Shown piece after piece: positions 29,953-42,079 of a stretch of DNA of 64,000 bases (its first letter is position 1; each line of letters begins with the position of its first letter). This DNA comes from Pteria penguin (Eukaryota; Mollusca; Bivalvia; Pterioida; Pteriidae), in NCBI GenBank assembly GCA_035048485.1, contig CM068584.1:54871739-54935738 (forward strand). Direction: 5' to 3'. Below the pieces are notes generated by a model that did not search any database, had not been told where the DNA came from, and saw only the letters and a list, made by a program, of their open reading frames with translations. The position numbers were made by a program, and so were the translations under genes.

Positions 29953-30211
29953 CTGCAATATACGAATGAAAAATATTAGTTACCAAAATTTGAAATACTG
30001 TTCTTTGACATAAACAATTGTAGTAAAATCTTTTAGTTTTACTTTAATTGCTTATGTATCATAGAACAGACTAAATATCAATGTCATATTCGTTTATCAA
30101 TGCCCGTGTGAAGAGTCTCCGCTCAATATAAATGGTAATAGATCGGAGACAGTCTCTATACCATTTGTACAAATAACACACAAATTGAATGGATGTACAT
30201 CGAGATATATC

Positions 30212-30545
30212 GGGATATTGTGATCTGTCTATGGTTGTACACAATATCCGATATTGTGAGAGCTCCTACCATCCATGAAATAACCAAACGATCTGTCTAA
30301 GGTAGTACGTCTAGCTACAACATGAAGCTTAAAGTTAGCCTTTCCAGGATATTATGCTCTCTTAAAAACCACCCCCCGCTGAAACATAGAAAATACAAAC
30401 AGAGATATAATCCTACTCTACGGGAAACTAACATTATACAAGATACACATCAGTGTAAAGTGATCTGTCTCGGGTTGTACACTGTACTTGATGTCCTACA
30501 CTAAACCACAAAGTGCATCATAACAAGCGATCTGTCTCAGGTCGT
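30212..30545. repeat. four hairpin-type motifs with a conserved 17-nt loop
   Basis: The 17-mer ATCTGTCTNNGGTNGTA occurs at 30223, 30291, 30463 and 30530. Three of the four are flanked by complementary arms that differ in sequence: GGATATTGTG/CACAATATCC (10 bp), AGTG/CACT with more pairs beyond a mismatch, and AAGCG/CGCTT. The second has only ACG/CGT. The loop is conserved while the stems covary. It lies upstream of the MULE gene on its coding strand side. Role unknown. Confidence 0.6.
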
Positions 30546-30559
30546 ACGCTTTTTACACA

Positions 30560-33500
30560 GTTGTGGATTCCCACCCCCACCCATGGTCACCTTTCCTATC
30601 ATTAAATCGTGACATATATTAAATAAAGTCATGTACAAACTACAATGAATGTTCTTCACACGGAATAATAAACGCTTAATACATGTATATCACATCTGCA
30701 AATCAGTACAGAAATTAAAGAATTACTTATATATTGAAATTATATCTATAACGTGATGAAAAAGTAAACTAGAAATTGACCCCGCCCAGTTTGGTGTTCG
30801 AGTTACGTACAAAAAAGACGGACAGACAAATAGACGGACAGTTTAAACTATTTTGGATGCAATTATTAAAGATTTAAAACTTTGAAGTGATTTTGCTTTT
30901 ATTAAAATCGTTCAATTTAAACAAGGTTCATTTTAAACAAAAATTTAACTTTAAACAAAATAATAATGTAATCTTGGAAAATTATTGAAACATGCCTTTA
31001 AATTTAAAAATACATTAACATTGTGTTCATGAATGACACATTTTCATGTTATACTACTTTTCAGTATTTTTGTGAATAAACTTATTCACACTGTGCTTGT
31101 CTCTAATTAATTGATTATCATTCCAGGATATGTCCTTAATTACTATGTTTATACAATAATTGTCAGTTATACTTAGTTGCTTTAAAAACATTATGTAATT
31201 CAAGTACATACGATAAACAATCACATCATGTATCATACATGAAATCGATATAGATATTACATTATCAATATACTACGGACAACGAAGAATTACAACATAA
31301 AACACTTTTCAAATTTATAAACGCTACAAAAAGTACGTGGGATATTTACATAACATTGCATAATATATGGCAGACATTAAGGTGGCCCCACGTTTATATT
31401 AAAAAGTTTAAAAAAAATCACGTAGGACAATAGGAAGTGCAATAATCTCGCTCTAAGATCAAAGTATATTTCTTGTTTATTTATTAGAGGTACAACAATT
31501 TCAATATATATATTAAAAAGTATAAATACAATTAAGCACATATTTGAAAGCTGAATAAAAACAGATAGAATGATGATGGATGATAATTTATATAAAAATT
31601 AAATACAAATTATAATCTATGAAAATCAATGATTTAAATATGCTTATCTTTACAATTACTGCAATGCAATATGATTTTTAATTCATCTATTAAAATGGTG
31701 GACATTCATTACTATTATTTTGTAAAGTTAATGGATTTAAATTGAACTAAAACTGTGTACCATGCGATATTTATCAGGTCATGTAGGACAATCTGAATGT
31801 AAAAATTAACAAATGTTAGGCAATTGGGATATGATCGTCTTCGGAATTCTTTATAATTCTGTTTATACAATAATCATTTGTCACAAGTTACATTGGGCAT
31901 AAATTATAGGGACTTGCTCTACCGTATACTAAATAAGGACTTATATAATGTATCATAAACAAAATAAAGGATAAAATCTATTAACAAAAGAATCACTGTC
32001 TGAATTTAATAAATTAACATTACTAATGATTTGCAGATGTAATATGTACATTTACATTAAAAACCAAAATTGAAATGTGTGTTCATGTGATACTTAGTGC
32101 GGGAAATGCGTCTTCTTTCGTGTAATACCTGGCCGGGAGTTAGGACGTGCAATGGGTGAAAACGTCATATGAATAACTCCATATTGCAGTTTTCCCCGTG
32201 TCCAGCATTAAATCTCCTCCCGGAAGCCCTTAAAAGGACTCGACCGCAGATATGAAAGAAGTGAGGTTTTATATGCGAAACACAAAGTAAATAAAAACAT
32301 GTACTTCGTTGGGGTCACCGTTAGGTATCCATACATGTTATACTATACCTGGGCAGTTGGACATTCTGTTCAAGTTTTTGAATAAAGAAAATTAAAAGAT
32401 TAACAGTAACATCTAAAAGCGTCAAATTTGACCTTGAACAGAGCATCAAACCGTAAAGCCATTGCGAAGATATCATAAGTTAAATTTAAGTAAAATATTA
32501 GTTTTATTACCTTTCAAAATCGATCACGGAACCGACAGAAGCGCGTAGCAAGCACAGAAAAAATCGAAAGCGAAACATCGTTTACGATAAAGTATTCTAT
32601 TCAGAATAACGGGTTTAGCCCCATTTGACCTTTTTATACTAGCAAATTATCTGAAACATTTCTTTTGATCTTTAATTAGCTTTTCACAAAGAAAACAGAT
32701 TTTAAATTTGTACCTACATAAAAACACGAAAACCTTTGAAGGATTCAATATACAACTTACTCATAATTTACAAAAATACATACTCATAATTTCTAGTAAA
32801 AATACAGAAATTCCATACACGGTACTGCACTCGCAAAATATGTTAATATGAGTACCTTTGAATAAACATACTTTATTTGATCTTTAGAATATACCACGCA
32901 TCTACAAATAAAATGTAATTGGTGTAATAGGTACTCACAATTTGTTATAAAAATCAATACATTCCTTAATCTGTTCTTGATTATATATGTTATTATAGTG
33001 ATGGGTATTTTGTTTTATCAAGGGTCGTTATATATAAAAACACAAGCTTTATTAACTCTAAACAGAAACTCATCATTATCTTCACAACACCAATTATTCG
33101 TTATCGTACTCGTAATTATGTATTCTACTGTGTATACCAGTACTTGATGATTCCACTGTAATTATCTTTTGAAATCACAGTCTATGTCCATAACCAATGA
33201 ATGCACAACTAAAATCAATTATCTAATTTGCATTTCTCTTAGCGAATAGAAATTATATATGATGACATACACCACACCCACATAAACACTTTTTTGTATC
33301 GTCGTGGGATTTTTCATGATTAAGAAATAAAAATAACAACAATTAAATGTTCAAACGTTTTATTGCATTTGTATAAGCCAATGAAAATGAAATACGATTA
33401 AACAATTAAACCTTATATTTAATTACTTTAATGCATAAATTTCCACCAATGAAAATGATTGGCGACAAAGTAATTAAACACGCCACTCGCCGGAATTTTC

Positions 33501-33672
33501 ACTGAAAAAATGAAAATAATAAAAGCACAATAAAACGTAAACTACTTCCATATGTTAATATTTAATTTTTACTTTTTGAAATATCAGTCCTTTTTGTAAT
33601 GAAATAAACTGCATATATATTACTAAGACATAATGATTCATCTCTTCATTTCTAATCGATTTCATAAACCAA
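30560..33672. other. 3.1-kb non-coding interior of the MULE
   Basis: Strongly AT-rich with no open frame above about 60 codons and no paired repeat found. It may hold the promoter and 5' untranslated exons of the transposase gene, or passenger DNA captured by the element. Confidence 0.4.
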
Positions 33673-33908
33673 GAGTTATCGTTCTTTAAACATGGCGATC
33701 AAAACAAACATTGAACAGAGACATATAAAGGGACTTTTCTTAGTTATTATGAGTTGAATCCGTTTGGAAATGTATATACACACATAATTTAAGTCACTTT
33801 ATTGATATATATCAATAAAAGTACATAATATTCCCTAGGAAGACGGTGGGCTTACAGTGGACTTACAGTGGGCTTAAAATCTTCCGTGGGCTTAAAGTAG
33901 TCTGACCG
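33673..33908 (-). repeat. MULE right terminal inverted repeat
   Basis: Inverse of the left repeat, with an insertion of about 46 bp near the outer end made of three GTGGGCTTA/CAGTGGGCTT-type units. The unit number difference between the two ends suggests local slippage after insertion. Confidence 0.85.
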
Positions 33909-34039
33909 ATATTCATGAGCGTTTTCTATTATTAGCTTCAACTTAAGTTTTACGCCTCATGTTCGTGACTTCCGATTTTACATTGTTTATCGAGAAAGAA
34001 AGAAGGAAAAGGGGAAAGTCTGCTGATACATCTGACTGA

Positions 34040-34105
34040 CACTAGGCTTTTAAATTTTGAACTTTGCAACAAACCCACCTAAAGCAGTGCAGTGAGGCAT
34101 GAAAT
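34040..34105 (-). mobile_element. small SINE body fragment
   Basis: AACTTTGCAACAAACCCACC followed by TAAAGCAGTG matches the body of the minus-strand SINEs (CCTTTGCAACGGACCCACCC, GAAGCAGTG). Both ends are lost. Confidence 0.4.
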
Positions 34106-34176
34106 GGTATTTATTACTCAAAGAGCCCTTTTCTTCCATTACGAAGTGTACTCATAAATGAGTGTCATACTTCAAG

Positions 34177-34265
34177 CCTGCGTGGCTTAATCTGCATTAA
34201 CAGTGTAAAAGTCTTGGTTCGCGACGTAGAAATCGTTGGTTCAAGCCCTACTGATACCACGCAGG
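34177..34265 (+). other. tRNA-like sequence, probably a tRNA-derived relic
   Basis: CCTGCGTGG at the start pairs with CCACGCAGG at the end (9 bp), like an acceptor stem. GGTTCAAGCCC near the 3' side resembles a B box with a T-arm (one stem mismatch). TGGCTTAATCTGC resembles an A box. The middle is too long and irregular for a normal cloverleaf, so I call it a relic and not a tRNA gene. Confidence 0.35.
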
Positions 34266-34737
34266 TATCATATTATTTGGACGAGACGGAATAACCAAGC
34301 CCCCATGGCACGCTTAATATCCCTCAATGCTTTGGGTGGGTACATAGCACAGGTAAAATTTTCTGTACATTGCATTATGCATAAGGTAGATGGCATTTTT
34401 GTATTGAGAGAGAGAGAGAGACTACTGTGGCATGATGCAACACAAGAATCAAACAATATTCTTTCTAAACATTATAACAAAACCAGGAAATATACATAAC
34501 GTAGAATACTAGACCTAGGTTAACAACACAAGACAAAGGGGACTCTCAGTAACTTATAACATAGATGTACATTTAAAACCTAAGACACAAATAGAATCTG
34601 GGCCATGGCAGGGAGCTTGGAGTTATTATAAAGTAACTCTGCACCCCTCTGATTTTTCCAAAGCCTGTTTCATATTATTTCATTCCATTATCATGATTAA
34701 TTATAAGTATAACACGATGTTATCATTGTGGAATTCA

Positions 34738-34750
34738 TTTTAATTAATGC
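34738..34750. repeat. SINE target-site duplication (left; right copy 35035-35047)
   Basis: TTTTAATTAATGC occurs exactly at both boundaries of the SINE. Confidence 0.85.
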
Positions 34751-35034
34751 TTTTTGTTTTTGTTTTGTTTGATTATTGTTTTACGTCACTCCACGATTAT
34801 TTCACGTATATGGTGACGGCATCTGCATGATGCATTGCATACAAATTAAGACCTTTGCAACGGACCCACCCGAACCAGTGAGGGATCTTTTACGTGCCAC
34901 GCCTACCGTGACACGGGACCTCGGTTTATACTGTCTCATCCGAAAGACAGAACACCGGTGTGCCCCGGGCGGGAGTCGAACCCGCGACCTCTCGATCACG
35001 AGCCGAGCACCTTATCCACTAGGCCACACCGGCT
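34751..35034 (-). mobile_element. tRNA-derived SINE, full length, with 13-bp target duplication
   Basis: Nearly identical to the copy at 6190-6464, including the tRNA-like head (A box TGGCCTAGTGG, B box GGGTTCGACTCC on the minus strand) and a T/G-rich simple tail. The low divergence between these two copies suggests recent activity of the family. Confidence 0.9.
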
Positions 35035-35199
35035 TTTTAATTAATGCCAAAGAAAAATACAATACATTTGTGAAATAATTCCTAGACATGATAGTCTATG
35101 TTTACATTATATACTTACTACTAAGATCTTTAAGAATGCATAGATACAAATGTATATATACATATCAAACATATCTTAATCTTCTATTTATAGTCATAT

Positions 35200-36400
35200 A
35201 AACTCAAGTGCGATCATCATCTTGCACACACTGTCCGGAACAACAACAGAAACCACCAAATTCAAGTCCAATCCTATCATATACACTGAGAGTCACTGTG
35301 ATTAAATACCCTTCATATACAACTAGCCAACATACTGGATAGCCTAATCATTTGATTGGATTCTTTAACTTGAATACCTCTCATATATTACTAGGTCAAT
35401 AAACCAGATACCCAAGACGCTCTACTAGGTGTCAGCATCCTAATCTTCCTATAGAAGAACAGGTGATATATGTAAAATCCTATGAAATATATTCCATGTA
35501 TTCAGAACTTTAATACCTGTCATGGATCCCAGGGTCATTGGATTTCAACAACCAAAAATCGTATACACAATGTCCCATCATAATATACAATTTGGATCAT
35601 AAATACCCTTTATCCATCCCAAGGTCACTCTACTGAATACCCAGGTCACTGTACTGGATACCTAGGTCAGTGTGCTTGACATCAACATCTTAATGTAAAG
35701 ACACAAAGTCCCCATCATATGACATACAATTTAGAACATGAACACCCTTCATACATTCCAAGGTCACTCCACTGGATACCCAGGTCACTCCACTGGATAC
35801 CTTGGTCATTGTACTGGATATCAACATTCTAATGCCCTATTTATAAAGTCCCACAATATTATATACAGTTTAGATCATGAACAACCTCCATACATTCCAA
35901 GGTCACTCTACTAGACATTCAGGTCTCTCTACTGGATACCAATCTACTGAGTATCAACATCCTATGCCATATATACAAATTTCCATCATATTATTTTGAA
36001 GATGAATACCACTCATACATTCGAAGGTCATTCTACTGGATACGCAGGTAAATGTACACGATATCAACATCCTAATGTCTCATCATATTAGATACTATTT
36101 AGAAGATAATTACTCATACATCCTAAGGTCACTCTACTTGACACCTAGGGCATCGTTCTAGATGCCAACATCCTAATGTCTATATACGAAGTCCCATCAT
36201 ATGATATACAATCTAGAACATGAACACTCTTAATACATTCCAAGGTCCACTTTACTAGACATCCAGGTACATGATATCAACATCGTATGTCCTATAAACA
36301 GAGTTCCGTCATATAATATACAATTTTGAACATGAACACTCTTCATACATTTCACGATCACTGTACTGGATATCAATATCCTTATGTCGTACACATAAAA
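35200..36400. repeat. degenerate satellite, 100-140-bp units, about nine copies
   Basis: The anchor TCAACATCCTAATG (or close variants) recurs near 35430, 35684, 35821, 35946, 36061, 36165, 36266 and 36372. Between anchors lie CATACATTCCAAGGTCAC and TACTGGATACCCAGGTCA-type blocks. Unit length drifts from about 137 to about 101 bp along the array. Nothing is encoded. Confidence 0.75.
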
Positions 36401-36925
36401 ACAAGGCAACTGGCTTTAAGTCACATCATATTTTACACTGCCTGTAACTTGAATTCTGATGAAAGCACTAATAATTCATAATATTAGTATCTTGGATTTA
36501 CTAATGCACGATTATCTTTACACAAAAATGTATAAGGTGTCCACCTCGCAAAGTTTGCAAATAAATATTTTATCATCAGATTTCACCAATCGCTCCCCAA
36601 CACAGTGATTTTTTTCTGTGAAAATGTCTGAAGCACTTGTCATATTTAACCTGGAATGAGAAGTAAAGAGTAATGTTACAGGTGTAATAAATAACAAAAG
36701 ACACTCTTATAATACTTCCTTGTTAAAATATAGTATCACTGAGTAAACATACAGACATCCTTAAATCTGTTTCATCAAGGAATTCCATACCACAGCATAG
36801 GCAGTGATAAATAAAATTACATTTTGATAAGTTCAAGCTGCATCACAATCTTTCTGAACACAGTTCACTTATAATAGACTTAATTCTACAGGTTGATATT
36901 AATGGTGTTGATTTTATGAATTTAC

Positions 36926-38665
36926 CTTCAAACAGCATTATGGTGGTCCCTGTTTCCTGTCTGTTATATTTTACATCTCTTATACAGATGTTCATCATAG
37001 ATTTTCCACTCAAATGTCTTTCAGCAAACTGCGGAAAAAAAAATTAAAATGAGAAATCACAATTAACCCAATAAAGTAAGAACTTAAGTATGAATTCAAA
37101 GAGTTAAAATAAATATAGAACATATATACCTTTTAATTTTGTGCACCATATGCGCATTTCGACAAGTTATGTCTCTTCAGTGATGCTCGTGGCCAAATGA
37201 TTGGAATTCTCAAAATATATAAAAATATGAAGAGCAGTGTTGAAGCCAAAATGACCGAAATGTGAACCAAAGAATCTATCTAAGGACAGAGTTATGCATG
37301 AGGGAGATACTCCTTAGTTTTAGAGTGATTTATTTAATTTGATGACTGAAAATAGCAATGAAGTACCATAAGACAGTATATTCCACATTTACTGCTGTCT
37401 TTCTGTCTGACATGTGTTTGCACTTTTTATTTTCCAGCGGTCTGGTAAGAAGTTTCTTCTCATAAAATTTCTGTAAGGTAAGCAGTAGAAGCCACTCAAA
37501 CTCTGATACTATACAGCATTTCATGAAAATATTACCCAACACAAAAAAGGCTAAATATACATGTAAATTTTCATAATCGTTAGAAGCCGGCGTGGCCTAG
37601 TGGTATCGCGCTGGAGTTCTGATCGGGAGGCCGGTGTCCTGTCTTTCGGATGAGGCAGTAAAAACCGAGGCCCCGTGTCGTGGTATGCATGGCACGTTAA
37701 AGATCCCTCACTGCTTCGGGTCGGTCCGTTGCAAAGGTCAAAATTTGTATGTCCCGCATCAGGCAGATGCCGTCACCATATACGTGAAATATTCGTGGTG
37801 TGATGTTAAAGAAAAATCAATCATAACCGTTAAATTCAAGTGTCTCTATAAATGATAAATCGAAATTCAGATATTATAATGTGTTTAATTGTTCCATTGA
37901 TTTACCTCCAACTGTTTAGAACCATTCTTTGCTGGAAGGCACTCTCACCAAGAGGGTTGTAAAAGTAAATTATACCTCTTCCAGGTTCTATAACCTAAAA
38001 TTGCAATATTCAATCTATTTCAAGACAATGTAGATCTAATATAACTAAGTTGTACAGGTATTTAGATAAAGAAACTGACGTTATAGCATAACAGTTAGCT
38101 CATACTTGGGGAATACTTTTTTGGTGAAAGCATCGAGTTTTCTACAGAAATTAATGATGAATAAATAGGTGCAGTATATCAAGTATGAATAAAATTCTAT
38201 ACAAAGGAATAAATTGTATACCACTAAATCCCAATGACAACCCCTCTGATGGTAGGCACCAATGATGTAGTCATATTGTCTTATTTGGTACTATAAAACA
38301 TTAATATTTCTCGAGTGCATAATTAATACGAGTAAGTATGATATTCATAAACAAACAGATAAATAAAAATATGTTCTTGTCAGCAAATATGAAATAAATG
38401 GTGGCAACCAAATGATACATGATATTGACTGTAGCTATTTGCTTTAAATTCTGTATTCTTACTTAACTTAAAAAAAAACACGAACAGGTCTTCACACGGA
38501 AGTCAGGTAAATACCACCTAGCAAATTGAATACGATTCTTACTCCTTTCTTTGGGTAATGTGTATTATTGATGATGCTGGTCATAGTTGATACAACTTCA
38601 TGTTTAATTTTACATCATCTGTCAAACTCCTGTTGAACTATAAATGCCAGGTATGCATCTATAAT
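36926..38665 (-). pseudogene. Ulp1/SENP-like (C48) cysteine protease gene with introns, broken
   Basis: Minus-strand exons read from splice sites: 38665-38543 (IIDAYLAFIVQQEFDR), 38290-38222 (YQIRQYDYIIGA then HQRGCHWDLV), 37994-37906 (VIEPGRGIIYFYNPLGES), 37470-37367 (RRNFLPDRWKIK, then SKCGIYCLM) and 37028-36926 (FAERHLSGKSMMN to IMLFEG). Phases join exons 2-3-4 exactly. The His (HW), Asp-equivalent (here Asn in YNPLG) and Cys (KCGIYC) regions follow Ulp1 order. These enzymes cleave SUMO or related modifiers. Defects: in-frame TGA at 38617-38615 and one extra base near 37400. A stop would follow directly after the last junction (36650). The N-terminal exon is unsettled. Confidence 0.65.
37583..37820 (+). 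mobile_element. tRNA-derived SINE in an intron, B box deleted
   Basis: The head reads GCCGGCGTGGCCTAGTGGTA (A box). Compared with the copies at 6190 and 34751, about 35 bp containing the B box are missing between GATCGGGAGG and CCGGTGTCCTG. Body and tail are complete. Near-identical 12-mers (TCATAATCGTTA at 37571-37582, TCATAACCGTTA at 37821-37832) flank it as target duplication. It lies in the intron between the third and fourth recognised protease exons. Confidence 0.85.
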
Positions 38666-38878
38666 CTGTGAAAGAAGATTGAATATTTGATATGTATATG
38701 CTACTCTAGAGTTGAAAGGGTCTTCATATTTTACAATGGATCAATATGTAAGTACAATTCAAGATTATGTGAATTGTTAATAATCATAATTGACTATAAA
38801 TAAACATTACAATCATCGTTTATTATTATTGTTATCATTAGTTATGATTGTCATTATCATCATTACTTATTTACTTAC

Positions 38879-39074
38879 CGATCTTATTTTTTTCCCCAAA
38901 AGCCTTGTCTTTTTTCCCACCAACGAAAGTCAATGATTTCTCTACTTCGAACGCTTTCCTTACAATTGTCGCTTCATCAATTGATGCCACCCATCGGCAC
39001 ATATTGTCGTCGGAAACTGGCGTCCAAAGATGACTCCAGCCGCATTTTTTTTCGGTGCTTTCCGCGAAAAACAT
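38879..39074 (-). CDS. possible first exon upstream of the Ulp1-like gene
   Basis: The frame starts MFFAESTEKKCGWSHLWTPV and ends KDKAFGEKNKI at a strong donor (ATCG then GTAAGTAAAT). The composition is protein-like but I recognise no domain. It ends in phase 1, whereas the next recognised exon starts in phase 0, so either an exon is missing between them or this belongs to another transcript. Confidence 0.4.
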
Positions 39075-40384
39075 CCTCTCCCCTTGCTGACCGAAATTTT
39101 AATGGCATGGAGCGTAAAACGAAAGTTGATGCTAATTATAGAAAATGCTCATGAATATTCTTAAGTCGGTCTACGGGATACCATCTAGTGCCTACCGATA
39201 CAAACATGCAGACTCTGATTGTTATGAGAAATAACTTCGTAAAATAAAAAAAATCACCATTTAGTTTCCCTTATTCATTAATGATAAACATAGATAGATC
39301 TAATCTTATGAATAATGTAGACTATGAGTATGACTTTTATTTAGGATTTTATAGTTTTAATTGTAAAAACTACCTACCGAGGCTGTTGTCTTGACTACCG
39401 CATGAAGTATGACACTCAATTTATGAGTACGCTTCACTTGACTGTAATGGAAGAAGAAGATTTGTGGAGGTTAATTACAGAACAAGGTTTACTGTTGACA
39501 ATTATAGTCACACCTTGGTCTGTCATAATGTTTTGGTATGATGCGTCGCCACTTTCAATAGAGACAACCCTCAGAGAGGATGTAAAGGTTGATACATCCA
39601 TATATCCTCTGGCAAAGAATCTCACGAATGAGACGGTGTTGATTAGAGATTTATCTGAGCGATAAACGCCATCTCCTTTCCGGTCGCATATCAGGCTTTA
39701 GTCGACATGACAAGTGTGCACATTCATCTCAAATGCCGCTGCACCTTATCCATATACTCCAACTAAGAGCAGTATATACAGTAAATAAGCCATCTTTACA
39801 CAGTACAACCCATGCTGGACTTTGACCTCACTATCAGGAACGTCGCTGACCTTTTTGTTATTCATATAGAAGTATGTATATATTCGAGTACTTCCGAAAG
39901 AAAGTTGGGTGTTATCAACAGTAGTAAACCGAGTCCGAGTTGTTTAAAAACACGAGAGAGAGATGACTGGTTTAACGTAAAACTTAATATGTTGACATAG
40001 ATAGAGTAATATACTAGAGCTTACCTGTTGCCGAGGCACAGGGCGGGTCTTCCTCTCTCGAAAGAAAAAAGAAAAATAAGTAGATAGAAAGAAGGAAGGA
40101 AAATAAAAGATCAGGAGAATGACTTACATGTACTTTACACACAAAAATACCCCCCCCCCCCCAAAAAAAAAAAACCCTCAAGCAATCAAATTAATTAATA
40201 ATTAAAATTGAAAAAAAAAACTATTATCTATAGCTGGATAGAGTGTATGTATTGCGCGTTTCAACGCTCAAGATAGCTATATATATAGCAGATATGACTA
40301 TTATATTAAGGAGACAAAGAAACTCAAATTAAAGTAAATCATACATATTACGGCTCTCCATTATAACAATCGATTAAACATTCC
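39075..40384. other. intergenic, nothing recognised
   Basis: An 87-codon open frame at 39402-39665 is also open on the opposite strand and has no motif. A C/A run lies at 40149-40172. Confidence 0.3.
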
Positions 40385-42062
40385 ACGGACAAAGCGCCGT
40401 AACTCTCGATTGAATTACACGCGATTCAATTAATCGCGAGTTACTGCGCTTTCCCCGTGTCTATCATACACGTTTTAAGTCGGTATTAAGCAAGGCAAAT
40501 TCACCGCGCTTCTCTAATATGTAATCGCGACGCTCGGACAAGATTTGTTTATTGCGTTATTCATCAGTAGCGGGTAGTGGGCAATAAAATGTGATTTTTG
40601 TTTAAGATTTCGATTTCAAAACACTTTCTCATACTTTCCTTTTTATACTTTGTTAATACGACAAATAAGAAAAAACATGAAAGTTACGCAAATAAGGTAT
40701 TTTTTTTTAAATCCTTTAAATCGCTCACTTTCAAATAATGAGAAACATGTTTCATGCTAAAATCGATACGGAAAATCGTTTGGTGATGTTCTGGAAACGA
40801 TAAGACTGAAAATAAAATGTTTTTGCAAATTACGTAATTATTTAAAAACTTTAAATTGAAATAGCGGCCAAACTATAAAAGATAGATATTATCGGCCGAT
40901 GAATTTTTTAAAGATATGAACCTAGAGAATATGAGAGATAAAATTTGAATAGTCTAGCATTTAAAATAACGCTGTATGGCGGAGAATTTAAAATTTAACT
41001 CATTGTTATGTAATGTTTTTGAAAACTTTTATTTTTGAATTTTTTTTACTTAAACGGATAATGGTGTCTTAGGCAATCTATAGCTACAATATAAAATTTG
41101 TAGATAAATCCGTTTTTCAGAAAATGGAATTGAAAAATCGGGGTGAAATTTCGGCGATTTAAGACCCTCTCTCGATAGGGTCTACGCACGTTAGAGGGAA
41201 GGGGGCAAATATTTCGATGTATTTGAAAATATCATTTAAAAGAATAAACCCTTCTCACGTGCTGTGTGGTTTTTCTTGATGATATGACGAAAAATAAGCA
41301 AGTTATGAAGCAATTACGTAACTAATCAAATTTGTGAAAATCTTAAATTTCTCAATTAAAAATGGATAAAAAATATTTTAAAAACCTCTTACACCATATG
41401 ATTGACATTCTAAATCGTTTTGTAATATTTTTTTAACGCTAGGACCATAAAAAAGTTTTAAAGTTACGTAATGAGTTTAAAAACTTTAAACACAAATAGC
41501 GCTTTTACCGTAAAAGTTACATAATCGGCGTTAAGTTGGTTGTCAGGATCTACACCTGTACAACATTATAAAGAAAATTTGGGGAGTCTAGCTTAAATAA
41601 TAAACATTTTATTTGAGAAAATTTAAAACCTTCTCAAAATGAATTTAAAATTTTGAAATAACTGTTTTTACCCTTATATTGACCCTCCAAACCGTTTGGC
41701 AATATTTTTGCAGCCCTAGAGCTTAAAATAAAGGTTTTTTATAATTACGTAATAAGTTTAAAATTTTAAACCCTTATAGCGCCTTAACTATAATAGTTAC
41801 CTAATCGGCGTTAACTCGGATGCCAAGAACTACACCTGTACAACATCAAAGAGAAAATTTCAGGAATCTAGCTTGCATAATAAAAGTTATACTTGAGAGA
41901 TTTTAAAAATTACAAACTGTAATATAACTTTACTTAGAACTTGAATTTTAGCAAAATTTTCTTTTAACTCTATCAGGATTTGCTTTTTCAGTAAGAGAAA
42001 AAGAACAAAAATGTTAACAGTGAAGCCGTTTCTGAGAAAATTGCAGTCAAAAAAGTGCTAAG
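40385..42062 (-). mobile_element. divergent copy of the 5' half of the array unit
   Basis: Shares TTAATCGCGAGTTACTGCGC, GGTATTAAGCAAGGCAAATT, CACCGCGCTTCT and the AAAGTTACGCAA block with the units that follow, then diverges. It contains a 281-bp tandem duplication (from about 41464 and 41745) sharing CCTGTACAACAT and GTCTAGCTT blocks. It represents a third, older subfamily, without a recognisable hairpin end. Confidence 0.6.
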
Positions 42063-42079
42063 AATAAAAATAATAATAA

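Larger units (their letters stand above)
25456..33908 (-). mobile_element. complete Mutator-like element (MULE) with long TIRs and 9-bp target duplication
   Basis: Terminal inverted repeats of 188 bp (left, 25456-25643) and 236 bp (right, 33673-33908) begin GGTCAGACTACTTTAAGCCC and match almost base for base. The right copy carries an extra block of about 46 bp made of TTAAGCCCACTGTAAG-type repeats, plus six bases nearer the inner end. The 9-mer ATATTCATG lies immediately outside each end (25447-25455 and 33909-33917), the target duplication length typical of MULEs. Inside, on the minus strand, lie a Pro/Thr repeat, PHD finger, OTU protease and MULE transposase. About 3 kb of AT-rich DNA at the right side encodes nothing recognisable. 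Confidence 0.85.

Noticed and set aside
39402..39665. 87-codon frame with a hydrophobic start
   Set aside because: It is open on both strands, has no motif and no splice or start context that sets it apart from background.
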